Shown here: piece after piece, positions 31,236-41,704 of the stretch
How positions within the stretch are numbered: the stretch's first letter is position 1
How the letters are laid out: every line of letters starts with the position of its first letter
Assembly: GCA_963662175.1 (NCBI GenBank)
Contig: OY759223.1
Coordinates: forward strand, 22,917,460-22,981,459
Direction of reading: 5' to 3'
Source: Aradus depressus
Taxonomy: Eukaryota; Arthropoda; Insecta; Hemiptera; Aradidae
Length of the DNA: 64,000 nt
Made by a program: the position numbers and the translations under genes
Notes under the pieces: model-generated
Told to the model about the DNA's origin: nothing
Databases searched by the model: none
The model's input: the letters and a program-made list of their open reading frames with translations, nothing else

Positions 31236-31735
31236 ACATTTATAGCCCCAAATATGAAATATTATTACCCTTGTTTTGAGGGGTGCCGCAGCTCCTGAAT
31301 GGTAATACTGCGATTAATTTTATCAGTACTTCCTCATAGCTCGTTCAGCATCTAAATTTGCACTGGCCTCAATTCTGTCCCAAATTTAGAAACAATGCGC
31401 CATATGAATTTCATAAACTGGTTATTTACAGTCAACAAGAGTGTACCAACAATAAAATGAGACATTTTATATCACGAGGAATAATACAAGTGCAGCGCAG
31501 AAACAAAACAATTCTATGTTTAGATATGCCTAATGCAATATTGTCACGATTATGCAATTGTGTACAGTATTTCAAAATAAAAAATGCAAAAACTTTGGAG
31601 ATTTAAAAATAGGGCCGTTTTTGTCATTAACTCTGGTTCGTAGACATCACTCAAATCCATCATGAATTCGGCCTTCTAGACTTAAAAAGGCTCTATGAAG
31701 AAATCATTTTTATATACATTTTCTGTGAAACTTTT
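31236..31735. other. unassigned stretch
   Basis: A 82-codon + frame (31358-31606) contains a Lys/Arg-rich soluble sequence but no domain I know and no flanking splice sites that match it. Confidence 0.3.
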
Positions 31736-31737
31736 AT

Positions 31738-32350
31738 ACATCCCCAGTTATACAAAATATAGGGAAAGTTATGTAATCTATCAGAAATTCGACGTTGAGT
31801 TTACAACGGAATTTCATATTTTCCGAACTCCTGATACCAAAACATACCTGATAAAATGGATGTATCGTCATGAAATTTTATATGTGTGTCAAGAAATCTC
31901 TAAGGAAGACACCTATTGATGTTCAGTCAAATCGACTAAAGGGAAAGGGGATTAGGGAGGAGGCTTAACACAAAAATTTTAATTACTGCCGTTGTAATGA
32001 ATGTATTGACACGAAATTTCATACGTAAAGTCAAAGCCCTATAAGGACGACACCTATCAATTTTTAGTAGAATCAGGCGAAGAGAAAAGGGGGATCAGAG
32101 AGGGCTCAACTCAGAAATTGCATATTTAAATTTCAAATCCCAAAAGGTTGACACCTATTATTTTTTTGTGAAATCGGTCGAAGGGAAGAGGGACAAGAGA
32201 AGTGGGACTCCATCTGAAAATATGGTATGAGGATTCAGAAGCTACTATGTAAGTCAAATATAGAGTTTTTGCCCAAATGGTTGGGTTTATAGGGAGAGCG
32301 AAAACATAATTCATTAATTCGTGCTGGGGAAGTACATAGCCAGTGATTTA
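31738..32350 (+). repeat. repeat C copy, nearly complete
   Basis: CCCCAGTTATACAAAATATAG, TATGTAATCTATCAGAAATTC, three modules and the right end GGGGAAGTACATAGCCAGTG. The module spacing is about 140 bp. Confidence 0.75.
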
Positions 32351-32869
32351 CAGACTTTATTTTATTGTCTATTTATTAATTTCGAGAAGTGGGTTATACT
32401 TATTTCAAAAATATTTATGAACTACCAACGTTACTTAAGAGATGATCTGCTACATGGAGTCTCTGTCATATGTATATTAAGAGATGAAAACTGGTTTCAT
32501 TATCTCATTCGAAAATGTTAATGTTACCTAATGATAATGATTGGAATTAGTGAAAATAATTTGCAGGTATTTCTGGGAGTACTTTCTGTAAGACAGTGAT
32601 TGATCCTGGCACCCTTGAGAGGAATGTTGCTCTTAAAATAGATCCAGTCTTTAGTCTGGACGAGCATAGAAGTCATTTGAAGAATTGACAAGAATCTATA
32701 TTGAGATAATATCAGAAATGTGTCTAGATCGACCCACACATGGCTCCAGCCATGTCCACTATTAAACACTGTCGTTTAGTTGGTAAAAGTTTCAAAATGA
32801 ACTTATTGGTATGTTGTATCGTGCCCAAGAGAAAAAAAATCATTCCAGCGCAATTAGCGTAGTTCATTA

Positions 32870-33077
32870 AATTGTTGACGCGACGGTGAATCAACGGCAA
32901 TGTAATTCTCCAGGACAAATCAATTAAATTTTCGCGGTTTCCAAAACCAATCGTCCGCTGGACTAAAATCAATAGTTTACTTACGCAAGGACTCCTGAAT
33001 CACATTAAATTTAGTGTCGATACATTCATTTTATCGGGAGTTATCATCAAATTTCTGACCGAGAACATAACTTCCCC
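32870..33077 (-). repeat. repeat C copy interrupted by a foldback element
   Basis: Reversed right end (TGAATCAACGGCAATGTAAT), module GATACATTCATTTTATCGG, left end CATAACTTCCCCTAT. The foldback at 33081 sits exactly in the CCCCTATAC palindrome. Confidence 0.7.
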
Positions 33078-33664
33078 TATACAGGGTGGCCCAGATAAGC
33101 GCGGCCACAAGTGAAATAACGGTTAGAGATACCAAAATTGTGCATGGGACTAAACTTGTAGCACTCGCCGAGAGCCTTTTAATTGCTCAAACAGCCCTTC
33201 GAAGGGCGGGGTTCCCTTTTGACCCTTAAGTTTCATTACATTTTATTAAAGTACTAAAGAAACAAGGAAGAACTGTGCAAACAGATTTTTGATGCGTCAA
33301 GTAGTTCTCGGAAAAAAAAGGTTTAAAGTTGCAATGAATTTATTTTTCAACAAACAAAGAAAAACGTGCAACTTAAAACTTTTTTTTTCCGAGAACTACT
33401 TGACGTATCAAAAATCTGCTTGCACAGTTCTTCCTTGTTTCTTTAGTACTTTAATAAAATGTAATGAAACTTAAGGGTCAAAAGGGAACCCCGTCCTTCG
33501 AAGGGCTGTTTGAGCCATTGAAAGGGTCATTTTTGTCTTTTCAAGGGCGATATACTATAGCTCTCGGCGAGTGCTACAACTTTAGTCCTATGCACAATTT
33601 TGATATCTCTAACCGTTTAGGAGTTATTTCCCTTGTGGCCCGCTTATCTGGGCCACCCTGTATA
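33078..33664. mobile_element. long foldback (MITE) inserted in repeat C
   Basis: CAGGGTGGCCCAGATAAGCG at the left is the complement of CGCTTATCTGGGCCACCCTG (one base different) at the right, with TATA on both sides. The inverted arms run for about 260 bp each (33081 to about 33345, and about 33385 to 33661) and are separated by a short A/T-rich centre. The whole element is one giant hairpin. It encodes nothing: the open frames are arm sequence. Confidence 0.9.
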
Positions 33665-33884
33665 TTAATATAGGCTGGTGTTTTGCACCTAGGGACCTAA
33701 GCATCCAATGCTATTATTCCTTCCCTGGAATATATATTATTTTAGAATATAATAATTATTTTATAATATTTACCTTTTAAAGTTGGGAAAATAAAAAAAT
33801 ATGATCCCAGATAAAATATCTCCAACCAAAAAATCTCGTCGGAGAATGTATTGGCAATGTATATATTCTCAGTTCGTATAGTAT

Positions 33885-34116
33885 AGTTAGTTGTTATGAT
33901 TCATGCCCGGGCTTTAAGTAGGTCATATCGCATACTAACAGAGCGCTTTTTCATTACTTTACAATGGGAGACCTGAGTTTTGTCTAACTTAAATTTTTAT
34001 TTATCTAGAGTCTTTAAGAAATACCTGAAATCGTACAGGCTCGGGAACATCACTTAACGTCCCATCCGAATGACGGCTTGCTTAAATTTATTTTACCTCC
34101 CAGATAAACTAAACTA
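33885..34116 (-). repeat. SINE-1 copy, head missing
   Basis: AGTTAGTTGTTATGATTCATG tail, shortened body, ends at CCCAGATAAACTAAACTA before the tRNA-like part. Confidence 0.85.
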
Positions 34117-34218
34117 ACACAAAAATTTCAATATTTGCCGGAGTAATCAATCTATCAATATGCATTTTATTTGTGAATGTAAAACTACATAGGGACTACT
34201 CATATCCGTTCTCTGTCA

Positions 34219-34444
34219 AGGGCGCCGGTAGCTCAGTGGTATTACTACTTGCTTACTAAGCTCAAGGAGAGGGGTAAAATTAACTTAAGCACACCGTTCC
34301 TATATGAATAAAAAGTTAGGGTAGGCAACATTTAGGACTCCCATAATCGAGTCGACCTCTTGTCCACCAGAGTGACGAAAGAGCGCTCTGGTAGTAGGCA
34401 ATGTGACCTCATAGTTATAGCCCGGGCATGAATCATAATAACTA
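34219..34444 (+). repeat. SINE-1 copy with large internal deletion
   Basis: Good start (GGGCGCCGGTAGCTCAGTGG). The B box and the middle (GACGTTAAGCGATGG...) are deleted. Normal 3' part, tail CATAATAACTA. Confidence 0.85.
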
Positions 34445-35179
34445 AGAGAGAGAACGATTAGTTCATTAATTCGCGCTGTGGAAGTACATTGTCGCTGATT
34501 TATCGACTTTTCACCCCCATGTGTTTAAGATGGGGATGTATTATTCTTGCTCTTCGTTGATTGTCCAAAGAGGATACTTAAAGATTTAAGTGGTGTCCAT
34601 TTAAAACACTCTAAGATGAGATTATATCAGAAATGTGTCTAACTCGTCCCACGCAGCTCCGTTCGCGTCGACAATTAAACACTATCCCTGATTCCTTCCT
34701 GCTCATAGACTTTTATATCAAGCAACCCTATTAAATAGTATGTTTATAGCTTATCTAAAGAGAGAACACTATAATAATTATTATTGTTCTAAGGAGAATA
34801 CAATTAATAATAATGTATAAGTGCAAATGTATCAATTAAACCTATCACTTTTTTCTTTTTCCGTTAATTACCTCCTGAATGGATCCATCTTGATATAAAA
34901 GTCATGCGATCTCTGCCCTTGGAGTTTCTCTTAAGACCGTTGGATTGATGAGTCGAATTATAGATTCTATGAATCCAGAAGGGAAGCGACCCCATCCTTC
35001 CCTCAAGACGTTTGGATTTGTGCATTTTTTTTTAGTGCATTTAAGGAGAGAACAAAATAGATTTATTATAGATGCACTCACAGAACCAATTTTCCCCATA
35101 GGATTAATTGTTTTCACTTGAACTAAGTGAACGTCTAACAAAACGAGTTTCGAAACGAAGGACGGGAAGGTAGAGAGAT

Positions 35180-36000
35180 GTGTAAAAACTGCAAAAATTC
35201 GATCCGGAGTTTTCAATGGAATTTCATGTTTTCCGAACTCTAGATTCCAAATATGGAAAAAAAAAACGTGTCTGTGAACACAATATCTTCCGATAAAATT
35301 AATTTATCTACTCGAAATTTTAAAGGTGTATAGATCTTCAGTCAAATCAGTTAAAGGGAAAAGGGAAATTAGGGAACTTCATATTGTGAATTCAAAACCC
35401 TAAAAGGGACTTATTAATTTAACTGGAATCGGCAGAAAGAGGAGAATCAGAGGAAGGCTGAATTCAAAAACCCTAACAACTGCCGATATAATGAATGTAT
35501 CTACACAAAATGAGGGCGCCGGTAGCTCAGTGGTATGCGTGCTTGACTTCTGAGCTAAAGAACGTGGGTTCGTAACCCGACCGAGGCCCTTAGTTTATTT
35601 TATCTGGGAGGTAAAATAAACTTAAGCACGCCGTCCTTCGGATGGGACGTTAAGCGATGGTCCCGAGCCTGTACGATGTCAGGTACTCGTTAAAGATCCC
35701 TACCCTAGATGATAAAAAATTTAGGGTAGGCAAAATTTAGGATTCCCACAGTAGAGTCGGGCTCATGTCCACCAGAGTGACGAAAGAGCGCTTTGGTAGT
35801 AGGCGATATGACCTCGTTGTTAAAGCCCGGGCATGAGTCATAAAACCTAACCTAACCTCTACACAAAATTTAGTATGAGGATTTAGAGCACCTATGTAAC
35901 TGTTGAATATTAGCGCAAACGGTCGCCTGGTTTTGGAAATGGAGCAAAAATTGATTAATTCGTTCTGGGGAAAAACATTAAAAAACATTCACTGTCTTTC
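35180..36000 (+). repeat. repeat C copy split by a SINE-1
   Basis: AAAATTCGATCCGGAGTTTTC and modules up to GAATGTATCTACACAAAAT, then the SINE (35512-35857), then the duplicated TCTACACAAAAT and the right end CGTTCTGGGGAAAAACATT. Confidence 0.8.
35512..35857 (+). repeat. SINE-1 copy, young, perfect 12-bp target duplication
   Basis: TCTACACAAAAT is found at 35500-35511 and 35858-35869. Full length with A box (TAGCTCAGTGGTA), B box (GGGTTCGTAACCC) and tail AAAACCTAACCTAACC. Confidence 0.95.
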
Positions 36001-36677
36001 AGTTAAATCAGACGAAGAAATATATAGTTCTAAGGGTAAGCTGGAACTCAGTTTAAACAAATTCGAGCTGGTGAAGTACTTTGACGTTGATTTAACGATG
36101 CGTTTTTTTTTCTCATGGCTGCACTTTAATGCAAACATTAAATAATGCATCAAATGGTAGATATAATTTGAATACTGATTTGAATATTACCAAGGATAAC
36201 TCCTTTTCAACTTACAGTAAATATTTGTTACTAAAGTTGCTTATCAGTGACAAGTTCACTATTTGTCACTTCACACCTTTTTTTTTTTTTTTTATGACTG
36301 CAGTAACACCTAGTTACTACAATGTCTAAGAAAAGTAAATAAATGAAAAAAATAAAAAATAAATAAATAAAGTACACAGAAAAAGAAGCACAAACTGTAA
36401 CATAGCTTCCACTCTTAGCTGACACAGTGATATAATTTTATCACATTCACTTCACTAAATACATTTATAACGCAGAAGACGCTACATGAAGTATTTATAT
36501 TACAGTAAACTTTGTCATAGTATAAGATTATATAAGAATACAAGAGAACAATCGCCTCCGAAATATAATATAAGATTATATACCTCAATAATATAAGAAA
36601 CCATAGATAGTAAATTAACTCCAAAATGTAACAACATAGTATAAGAGACTATAGCTACAAAATATAAGAGACAAAAC
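36001..36677. repeat. AT-rich stretch with degenerate ATATAAGAGA-type tandem repeats
   Basis: From about 36480 phrases such as AGTATAAGAGA, CAAAATATAAGAGAC, CTCCAAAAT and TACCTCAATAATATA recur irregularly. The same phrases resume at 37357-37470 beyond the hAT-type element, so the tandem array is older than that insertion. Confidence 0.5.
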
Positions 36678-37348
36678 CAGGGGCATAGCCAGGACTTTGA
36701 GCAGGGGGGGGGGCAAAGTTAGGCTACAGGGGGGTGGGGAGTATAGACTCCCGGGGGCACAGCCCGCAGTTTCCGTGGTTAGCGTTGCAGACTTTTTGTT
36801 ATTAATTTGGGAGACTCGGACCTCTAGAAGCTCCCCCTGAGGTAACCACTGACTGTAATACTTACGTTGACTTTACATGAGCAGCAAAAATGCAATGCGC
36901 AGCAGCAGCAAATGCACGCTGTGGCTTCTGTGATTTTAGAATTAAATTACTCACATCCAGTAGCGTGTATTGCTGCTGTTGCGCTTTGCATTTTTACTGC
37001 GCATGTAAAATCAACTTGAAGAGTATAAAGTATAACATAAATGACGATTTTGAACGAGGAAATGAAATGATCGAATTCATATATATTTAAATAAATGTAA
37101 TATGACTTGTTTTGTACATGTACATTTAGGTAAAGCACAATTTTCGTTTATCCTCCGAAAATCGTGAAAGAACTTCATCTTTGAAGTGTTCTCGATCGTT
37201 TTCCAGCAACTTTCTGTGAACGCTTAGCATGCAGAGACCATTGAGACGGAATTTTTAATCTAACATTTTTTTAGTTTATTTAATTTGTCTTGTTTTTTTG
37301 CTCTCCGGGGGGAACGTGCCCCCCCCCCCCCCCCTGGCTACGCCCCTG
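36678..37348. mobile_element. hAT-type non-autonomous element
   Basis: Termini CAGGGGCATAGCCAGGA and the complement of CAGGGGCGTAGCCAGG. Flanking 8-mers are GACAAAAC (36670-36677) and GACTAAAC (37349-37356), one mismatch. G-rich and C-rich tracts stand just inside the ends. No transposase. A second member is at 62370-63025. Confidence 0.85.
36863..37018. mobile_element. inverted-repeat insert inside the hAT-type element
   Basis: GTTGACTTTACATGAGCAGC.. at the left and its near complement GCGCATGTAAAATCAAC at the right, arms about 65 bp with a short centre. It is a small foldback nested in the element or part of its original structure. Confidence 0.55.
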
Positions 37349-37356
37349 GACTAAAC

Positions 37357-37916
37357 ATAGTATAAGAGAACAATCAACTCCAAAATATTAAAACAAGACT
37401 ATACCTCAATAATATAGAAAACAATGCTTAGTATAAGAAAACTAAGACTATAATTTCAACAAAATATAAGAGACAATATATATTTTAGGAAAACAATTCT
37501 CAACAACTGTAATACACCCTCTATATAACGAAAAACCCCACTGGACCCCAATGATATTAAAAAAATATGAACTAGGAAAATAGTTGAGAGCGTAAGACAT
37601 CAATAGAACAAACGAGAGAGAGATTCATTAAACACAAAAAATAAATTACAACTTTAAAAGTCGTTTGTTTAGAAAAACCAAAAAAACAACAAAAAACCTT
37701 GAGAACTCATGGAAGTGTTGCGTGCTTCTAATAAAGGCTAAGAATGTTTCTTCGGATTTTCAATCTTTTATTAATCTTCACCGCAGGTTGAATCAAAATA
37801 TATTTTTAATTGTATTTAAGAATTCAAGTTGGAATCATCTGCTTTCTATATCACAGCTTATATAATAGTGGATAAGTCGCACTGTATATAGTCGTTATAA
37901 ATTTACTATATATATG
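37357..37916. other. AT-rich stretch, tail of the degenerate tandem repeat
   Basis: ATATAAGAGA-type phrases to about 37480, then plain AT-rich DNA. Confidence 0.4.
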
Positions 37917-38515
37917 ACGGGACGTTAAGAGATGATCCCGAGCCTGTACGATGTCAGGTAGTCGTTAGAGGCCTCTATCCTAGGTAACTAAACCTGGGTT
38001 GGCAACATTTAGGATTCCCACTGTAGAGTGGAGATCATGTCCACCAGAGTGACGAACGAGCGTTCTGGTAGTAGGCGATATCTCTGGTCACAGGGAATAA
38101 CTTTTCAGGGCAGCATTACTTACCTCATTATTGACCACACTTACCTAATTATTAACCATACTTTTTGAAATACTCGTGAATGATTCCTCTCTTAAGTTGA
38201 GCACGTTGATTTAACCGAAAACACCCTCTTCACTTGGAATAGTCTGCCGTAGTGAATAAATGGTTAAATGCAGTTATCTCAAGAATGATTCCTCAAAGAA
38301 GTAGATTAAGTTGATTTAACCGAGAATTTTACGAGATACAAAGAAACCCACATCTTTATAATTCTGAAAGTATTAGAGTCCTGAGCTCCCAACTTCTTCA
38401 CAGTGCGCAGATGGCTTGGGAGATGATCACAGTACACTTAACTCATTTTGGCCATTTTACGATCTAACAACTTATTCTCTGTGAGCAAAGATATGACCTC
38501 GTAGTTAAATCCCCA
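37917..38515 (+). repeat. SINE-1 copy split by a MITE
   Basis: SINE body (GGGACGTTAAGAGATGATCC to GTAGTAGGCGATAT) ends at 38081 and continues at 38490 with GATATGACCTCGTAGTTAAA. The tRNA-like head is missing. Confidence 0.85.
38082..38489. mobile_element. 408-bp MITE inserted in a SINE-1
   Basis: GATAT is duplicated at 38077-38081 and 38490-38494. The ends are inverted repeats with 17 of 21 matches (TCTGGTCACAGGGAATAACT and the complement of the right end). Internally GAATGATTCCTC..GTTGATTTAACCGA occurs twice. No ORF. Superfamily not assigned. Confidence 0.8.
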
Positions 38516-39165
38516 TCATTTTACTCATTCAGGAACAAGGTTAATAAAGGAACGACTTTCCGAGAAATATAACCGCGGACATTCCAGACCACAAATTGAT
38601 ATAAAGACTGGTATTTTTAATAAAAATTGTGTATACAATTTTTTGATTTAATTCTAAGATTGCTCATCTCACGTTTTTTGGTTAGTCTGGGATATCCCAG
38701 AATTAGAATCATTACTACCTAACCAACTACGCGAAAATGGTAGACCTTGAAATGTGAAATTCCATTTAATTTAAATTTGTTATTTGTGGCTTCCCACTGT
38801 AAGCTCATTGGCAGATCCCGAGGCCACCTCCTCCCCAGACAAACGTGAGGATTATCAGGATGAATGTTGGTTTGTTGACTCTAAACTGTTTACATAGTAG
38901 AGCGAGGTGGGACTCCGTTAGTGAGGTCATGACGAGGGTATCAGTGTTACCATCAGAACATCTATTGTTTTCGGTCCCTAAGTGAAATACCAGATATAAT
39001 GGACAGATACGCCCACCCCTCTACCAGGCACACAAACTACTTATCATATTAACAACTGGAGGACAGGAGGTACCCCCCCCCCCCCCCCCTCCGCCCCTCC
39101 ACCCGGTACCCTCCCCTCCCGCCGGGTACCCCCCCCCCCCCCCCCTTGCTGCATTCTAAGCCCTT
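38516..39165. other. unassigned stretch with C-rich tracts
   Basis: Mostly unique-looking DNA. C tracts of 17-18 bases flank GGTACC-containing sequence at 39072-39145 (a C-rich microsatellite). Confidence 0.4.
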
Positions 39166-39291
39166 TTTACTTCCCTAGTACAAAGTATGGGGTGTGTTAT
39201 GTAATCGGTCAGAAACTCGATGCATTTTCCAAGTATGAATAAAAAAAAAGGCTTCGGGGAGTTAACTTTTTGCTGCCACTTAAATGTTTTA

Positions 39292-39479
39292 GGGAGCCAT
39301 GGTGGCCGTGTGGGCTAGTGCGTAGGGCTTTGGTCGCATGGTCTCACCACGGTTTGCGGATTCGAATCCCGTCCGGGAGTGAGTTTTATTTCGTAGATAG
39401 AACTCCCTCCCGGGGCCATGGATGTCATAAATAATTAGATAACACATTGAAATGGCTAATTTGCATCGAACATAAGGCC

Positions 39480-39505
<26 letters not shown>
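39292..39505 (+). repeat. SINE-2 copy with poly(A) tail
   Basis: GGGAGCCATGGTGGCCGTGT, B box GGATTCGAATCCCGTCC, hairpin GGGAGTGAGTTTTATTTCG / GAACTCCCTCCC, end CATAAGGCC and about 27 A. It matches 19478-19674 over its length. Confidence 0.9.
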
Positions 39506-39511
<6 letters not shown>

Positions 39512-39612
39512 ATTTTTATTTTTTATTATTTTTTTATTTTATTATTAGTATTATTATTTTAATTATTTTTTTATTATTATTATTATTTTACCTATTATTT
39601 TGTACATAACTA
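39506..39612. repeat. T/A-rich simple repeat
   Basis: Runs of TTTATT and ATTATT type. A similar run lies at 39905-39985. Confidence 0.7.
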
Positions 39613-39623
39613 TATGCTTTCGA

Positions 39624-39893
39624 GGTTAGGTTAGGTTTTTGACTCGTGCCCTGGACTTTAACTACGAGGTCATATCGCCTACTACCAGAGAGCTCTTTTG
39701 TCACTCTGGTGGACATGAGCCTGACTCTACTGTGGGAGTCCTAAATTTTGCCTACCCTAAATTTTTATGCACCTAGGGTAGGGGTCTTTAACGAGTACCT
39801 GACATCGTACAGGCTCGGGACCATCGCTTAATGTCCCATCCGAAGGACGGCGTGCTTAAGTTTATTTTACCTCCCAGATAAAATAAACTAAGG
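39624..39893 (-). repeat. SINE-1 copy, 5'-truncated, perfect 11-bp target duplication
   Basis: TATGCTTTCGA at 39613-39623 and 39894-39904. The insert has a complete CCTAA tail (GGTTAGGTTAGGTTTTT) and body but stops at AAAATAAACTAAGG, lacking the whole tRNA-like head. Confidence 0.95.
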
Positions 39894-40319
39894 TATGCTT
39901 TCGATGTATTTATTCTATTTTTTATTTTTATTATTATTATTTTATTTTTATTTATTTATTTTTATTTTATTTTATTTTTTTCTTTGTTCTATGTATCATT
40001 CATCAAATTTACTTATGGTTATACCGATTGTAAATATTCAAAATAAAAACTTATTATACAAAAAAAAACTTAAATTTAAGAGGTTATCTCCTCATTGGGT
40101 GTTGACTTTAAATATGAAATTTCATGTCAATACTATCATATGCCAAACTATTTGTCCCCCCCCCCCCCCCCCCCCCTCCGGTGCAGTCAGAGCTATTCGT
40201 TGCATCCTAATTGTAATTAACGAAAACAAATTCGTTGATTGTTACAAAAACTAAAACAGGATTATTACTTCGACAGTTATTGGGGTTTTTGAGTTGATTT
40301 TTTTTTTTTTTTTTTTAAT

Positions 40320-40545
40320 ATACAAATAATGAAAAGTATAAATCTTAAAGCATCAGTGTTCAGAGTAACAAAAAAAACTTACTTTTGTCAGTCGTCCTTT
40401 AACCGCTACGCCGCATGTGTGTGGGATGTACCACTGATGATGACGCTGTTGCGTTGAAAACATGTTCTGGTCTTTTATTTCTATGAGAAATCTGGTCCCA
40501 CAACATCTTACTAACACATATGAATAGATGACGTCTTTATGAAGT
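40320..40545 (+). repeat. partial copy of the 17.9-18.6 kb foldback family
   Basis: AATATACAAATAATGAAAAGT..CTTAAAGCATCAG matches 18040-18090, and CCACTGATGATGACGCTGTT to ACATCTTACTAACACATATG matches the other end. The hammerhead-like core is at 40434-40459 (CTGATGA, T, GACGC/GCGTT, GAAA). Confidence 0.7.
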
Positions 40546-40680
40546 TCTGGATTCAGCCAGACAGACATTCTTTATTCATATTTGGAATCTAGAGGGCGGT
40601 AAACATAAAATTCTAATTAAAACTCGGAATTTTTGACCAATTACATAACTTCCCTTATACTTCGTATAGTTGAAGTGAAA
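40546..40680 (-). repeat. repeat C left-end fragment
   Basis: TTTGACCAATTACATAACTTC and ATACTTCGTATAGTTG, reversed left end. Confidence 0.7.
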
Positions 40681-40837
40681 AGAGAGTGGTTCATAAGCGA
40701 GGCTCCATTGACTTCGGAGTCCTGAGGTTTATGGTAGATCCACCACTCATGTTCTACGTTATCCAAGATTTTTCTTTATCCGTGACACTCGCTCCTATCA
40801 GTACCCCGGTTGATCAGTAGTGTATATCTCTTTGAAA

Positions 40838-41161
40838 GAGGGCGCCGGTAGCTCAGTGGTATGCGTGCTTGCCTCGTGGGTTCAAAACCCAGCCGAGGCC
40901 CTTAGTTTATTTAATCTGGGAGGTAAAATAAACTTAAGCACGCCGTCCTTCAGATAGGACGTTAAGCGATGGTCCCGAGCCTGTACGATGTCAGGTACTC
41001 GTTAAAGACCCCTGCCCTAGGTGAATAAAAATTTAGGATTGGCAAAATTTAGGTCTCCCACATTAGAGTCGAGCTCATGTCTACCAGAGTGACGAAAGAG
41101 CGCTCTGGTAGTAGGCAATATGAGCTCGTAGTTAAAGCCCGGGCATGAGTCATAATAACTA
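40838..41161 (+). repeat. SINE-1 copy, perfect 15-bp target duplication
   Basis: TATATCTCTTTGAAA at 40823-40837 and 41162-41176. GAGGGCGCCGGTAGCTCAGT with a small deletion before the B box (GGGTTCAAAACCC). AACTA-type tail (CATAATAACTA). Confidence 0.95.
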
Positions 41162-41176
41162 TATATCTCTTTGAAA

Positions 41177-41700
41177 TGGAATAAATATTCACTGCTTCTG
41201 AGCCATTCTTCATGAAGACATTTCACCTTACCTGTGATTGGCCTGTCTGCCATCCAACTCCCCTAAGACGACCATCGACTCGGTCGCAAGGTGCAGTACC
41301 AACAACAAAAAGAACTCCACGACCTTCTCCTGACTCGCACTAAATCAAATTTTACACCCTGGCTTTTCTCTTTTTTACAGCCCGACTGACCCATTGCTAC
41401 CGAGACCTTTTATGGGCCTCTGTCGTTGAACAACTTAATCATAAAATTATTGTTTTTCATAATAAAATTATATTGGTCAAGTTCCACGATCGTGAAAAAT
41501 TAATGTACAAAATTTAGATTTCTGAACAAGATTAGGTTATTTATAAATCCATATGTATGGTAATAATTAAATACTAGGTGGACTCATGCGTGACCTGGGC
41601 TTCATCCATATCTTATCTGGTGTGATAATATGAAATTTATAAATAATAATTAAATAAACAAAATTAATAATAATTAAAACAAAAATAATAAATATAAAAT
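41177..41700. other. unassigned stretch
   Basis: Unique-looking DNA with an even composition to about 41420 and then AT-rich. I see no domain in any frame. Confidence 0.3.
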
Positions 41701-41704
41701 AAAA

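Noticed and set aside
39895..40254. 119-codon ORF rich in Phe, Leu and Tyr
   Set aside because: It is a T-rich simple repeat followed by a C tract. The hydrophobic stretch is an effect of composition.
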